Below, piece after piece: positions 5,772-7,165 of a stretch of DNA of 7,165 bases (the stretch's first letter is position 1; each line of letters starts with the position of its first letter). Location of the stretch: assembly GCA_015487835.1 (NCBI GenBank), contig WFOY01000038.1, positions 1-7,165 of the forward strand, read 5' to 3'. The translations under genes were made by a program, and so were the position numbers. This DNA is from Aquificaceae bacterium (GTDB lineage Bacteria > Aquificota > Aquificia > Aquificales > Aquificaceae). The notes under the pieces are model-generated. The model ran no database searches, had not been told where the DNA came from, and saw only the letters and a program-made list of their open reading frames with translations.

Positions 5772-5779
5772 TTCCGGAG

Positions 5780-6532
5780 ATGGCAGGACACAGCCACTGG
5801 GCCCAGATAAAGCACAAGAAGGCTAAGGTGGACGCCCAGAGAGGTAAACTCTTCTCCAAGCTGATAAGGGAGATCATGGTCGCCACGAGGATAGGCGGTC
5901 CGAACCCTGAGTTCAACCCGAGGCTGAGGACAGCCATAGACCAGGCCAAGAGGGCCAACATGCCCTGGGAAACTATAGAAAGGGCTATAAAGAAGGGATC
6001 GGGGGAGCTTGAAGGGGAGGCCTACGAGGAGGTTATCTACGAAGGCTACGCACCGGGCGGCGTTGCCGTTATGGTCATGGCGGCGACCGACAACAGGAAC
6101 AGGACCACCTCCGAGATAAGGCACACCTTCTCAAAATACGGCGGTAGTCTTGGGTCTTCGGGCTGTGTCTCCTACCTGTTCCAGAGGAAGGGTTACATAG
6201 AGGTGCCTGCGGACAGGATCTCCGAGGAGGAGGTCTTCGAGAAGGCGGTCGAGGTAGGGGCTGAGGACGTCCAGACTGGTCCCGAGGTCCACCAGATATA
6301 CACGACCCCAGAAGACCTCTACGAAGTGAAGGAGAAGCTGGAAAACCTTGGGGTTCCCGTAGAAAAGGCCCAGATAACCTGGATACCCATATCCACGGTT
6401 CACATAGAGGACGTGGAGACAGCAAGGAAGGTCCTCAAACTGCTGAACGCCCTCGACGACCTGGACGATGTGCAGCAGGTCATAGCCAACTTCGAGATAC
6501 CGGAGGAGATAATGGACAGGGTGAGCAGTTAA
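5780..6532 (+). CDS. yebC: YebC/TACO1-family translation factor
   Basis: A 250-residue cytoplasmic protein starting MAGHSHWAQIKHKK, the near-invariant opening of the family. It also has RGKLFSKLIREI (21-32), NMPWETIERAIKKGSGE (60-76), YEGYAPGGVAV (86-96), ATDNRNRT (101-108) and the C-terminal NFEIPEEI. Length matches the usual 240-250. Members were long annotated as transcriptional regulators; more recent work places YebC and mitochondrial TACO1 at the ribosome, helping translation through polyproline stretches. The start at ATG 5780 is set by GGAGG eight bases upstream and by the conserved N terminus. It is divergent from lysA, and its stop overlaps the permease start by one base (TAATG), suggesting one transcript. 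A ruvC neighbour, common for yebC, is not present in this window. Confidence 0.95.
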   Translation: MAGHSHWAQIKHKKAKVDAQRGKLFSKLIREIMVATRIGGPNPEFNPRLRTAIDQAKRANMPWETIERAIKKGSGELEGEAYEEVIYEGYAPGGVAVMVMAATDNRNRTTSEIRHTFSKYGGSLGSSGCVSYLFQRKGYIEVPADRISEEEVFEKAVEVGAEDVQTGPEVHQIYTTPEDLYEVKEKLENLGVPVEKAQITWIPISTVHIEDVETARKVLKLLNALDDLDDVQQVIANFEIPEEIMDRVSS

Positions 6533-6534
6533 TG
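6518..6534 (+). promoter_or_regulatory. Ribosome-binding site and TAATG coupling at the permease start
   Basis: AGGGTGAG (6518-6525) precedes ATG 6532 by six bases, and the yebC stop TAA (6530-6532) shares its last A with that ATG. This suggests stop-restart translation of the permease from the yebC message. Confidence 0.5.
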
Positions 6535-7165
6535 GTTCTCGCCTTCTTGAAGGCTTTCCTGGATTACACCCTTGACGTTCTGCCCTACTTCCTGATCGCT
6601 TCCTTCGCTGGAGCCTTTATTAATACCTTCTGGAACGTAAGATTTATGACCAAGGAGATCCTTAGCAAACCTTATTCTCCCCTGATCACAGCCACCGTAG
6701 GGGCGGTAGTTCCGGTCTGCTCCTGTTCTATGATACCTTTGGCGAGATCTATAAACGACCTCTCAAAGAGTTACGCCCCTGTGCTCGCCTTCCTTATAAC
6801 AGCTCCTGTTCTATCACCGGTAACTGTGATACTCACCTTTGGCGTTTTGGGTGCTGAGATAACTTTCATTAGAATAGCTTCGGTGTGTATCTTCGCACTA
6901 ATTATGACTCTCTTGGCTTTCTTCGCAGGTCCAAAAGAACTAAACCCCTTCGTAGTGAGAGGATCCACATCTGCGGGAGATAGTAAAATCAACGTCTTCC
7001 TAAGATCTTTTTCGGATATTTTCTTCTCCACAGGAAGGTATTTACTCCTTGGACTTCTTGTGGCAGCCCTTCTCAAAGTCTTCATACCCGAGAACCTGGT
7101 AAAGGATTTCTCAGATTCGGAACTCTCCTACCTTGTCATAAGCCTTGTAGCCGTTCCTATATATG
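6532..7165 (+). CDS. ArsP/DUF318-type permease, N-terminal part (partial)
   Basis: The right edge cuts this gene after 211 codons. The product is strongly hydrophobic with several membrane segments: about 14-34, 50-72, 82-108, 112-133, 166-185 and 199 onward. The diagnostic stretch is PVCSCSMIPLA at 61-71, with Cys63-Ser-Cys65, matching the P-x-CSC-x-x-P-L motif of the DUF318/ArsP_1 permeases (YraQ, ArsP); a second conserved element, TAPVLSPV, follows at 90-97. Some members export methylated or trivalent organoarsenicals; most have unknown substrates, so none is assigned. A polar loop at about 134-155 separates the two halves. It overlaps yebC by one base. Its codon use differs from the genes to its left: arginine is mostly AGA rather than AGG, with more A/T in third positions. 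Confidence 0.78.
   Translation, partial: MVLAFLKAFLDYTLDVLPYFLIASFAGAFINTFWNVRFMTKEILSKPYSPLITATVGAVVPVCSCSMIPLARSINDLSKSYAPVLAFLITAPVLSPVTVILTFGVLGAEITFIRIASVCIFALIMTLLAFFAGPKELNPFVVRGSTSAGDSKINVFLRSFSDIFFSTGRYLLLGLLVAALLKVFIPENLVKDFSDSELSYLVISLVAVPIY

Noticed and set aside
5765..5779. TTG start for yebC five codons upstream
   Set aside because: The TTG overlaps the GGAGG site itself, and the family N terminus begins exactly at MAGHSHW.
5674..6425. Several minus-strand open frames across yebC
   Set aside because: They are antisense to a strongly conserved gene, show no recognisable domain and are rich in Arg, Pro and Ser as expected from reading GC-biased codons backwards.
6771..7085. Minus-strand open frame opposite the permease
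   Set aside because: The plus strand encodes a coherent multi-span membrane protein with the CSC motif. The antisense frame is basic, low in complexity and without a ribosome-binding site.

Overview
The window is a compact stretch of bacterial chromosome. It most likely comes from a thermophile of the Aquificota, in or near the Aquificaceae. The AspC and LysA proteins look very close, from memory, to those of Aquifex aeolicus. Arginine is written mostly AGG/AGA, ATA is common for isoleucine, and genes touch or overlap. The genus cannot be fixed from this window. Ten protein genes fill nearly all of it, with no RNA gene, mobile element, CRISPR array or gene-free stretch above 100 bases.

Left part, plus strand (1-2542): the 3' end of asd (aspartate-semialdehyde dehydrogenase), then aspC (PLP aspartate aminotransferase), a small thioredoxin-fold lipoprotein with a CIYC motif, and a HAD-family phosphatase of phosphoglycolate phosphatase type that overlaps the lipoprotein gene by ATGA. 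A minus-strand TPR protein (2529-3008) runs tail-to-tail into the phosphatase and overlaps it by 14 bases. A 59-base AT-rich spacer separates it from the divergent accA (acetyl-CoA carboxylase alpha subunit, 3068-4018).

Right part: accA overlaps tail-to-tail by 16 bases with a Fur-superfamily repressor that carries the full PerR ligand set (4003-4443, minus). Upstream of it on the same strand is lysA (diaminopimelate decarboxylase, 4476-5741). Across a 38-base divergent spacer lies yebC (translation factor of the YebC/TACO1 family, 5780-6532). It overlaps by TAATG the start of an ArsP/DUF318-type permease that is cut by the right edge.

Functionally, asd, aspC and lysA belong to aspartate-to-diaminopimelate/lysine metabolism. 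accA serves fatty-acid synthesis. The PerR-like regulator and the exported thioredoxin-like lipoprotein suggest redox or oxidative stress functions. I see no clear new multi-gene system. The most interesting signal is in the starts. Four genes (aspC, the lipoprotein, perR-like fur, lysA) have no Shine-Dalgarno, and a -10-like hexamer sits only 7-11 bases before the ATG. Three others (TPR, yebC, the HAD gene) have good Shine-Dalgarno sequences. This suggests a leaderless class and a leadered class of transcripts side by side. No convincing hairpin-plus-T-run terminator was seen anywhere.
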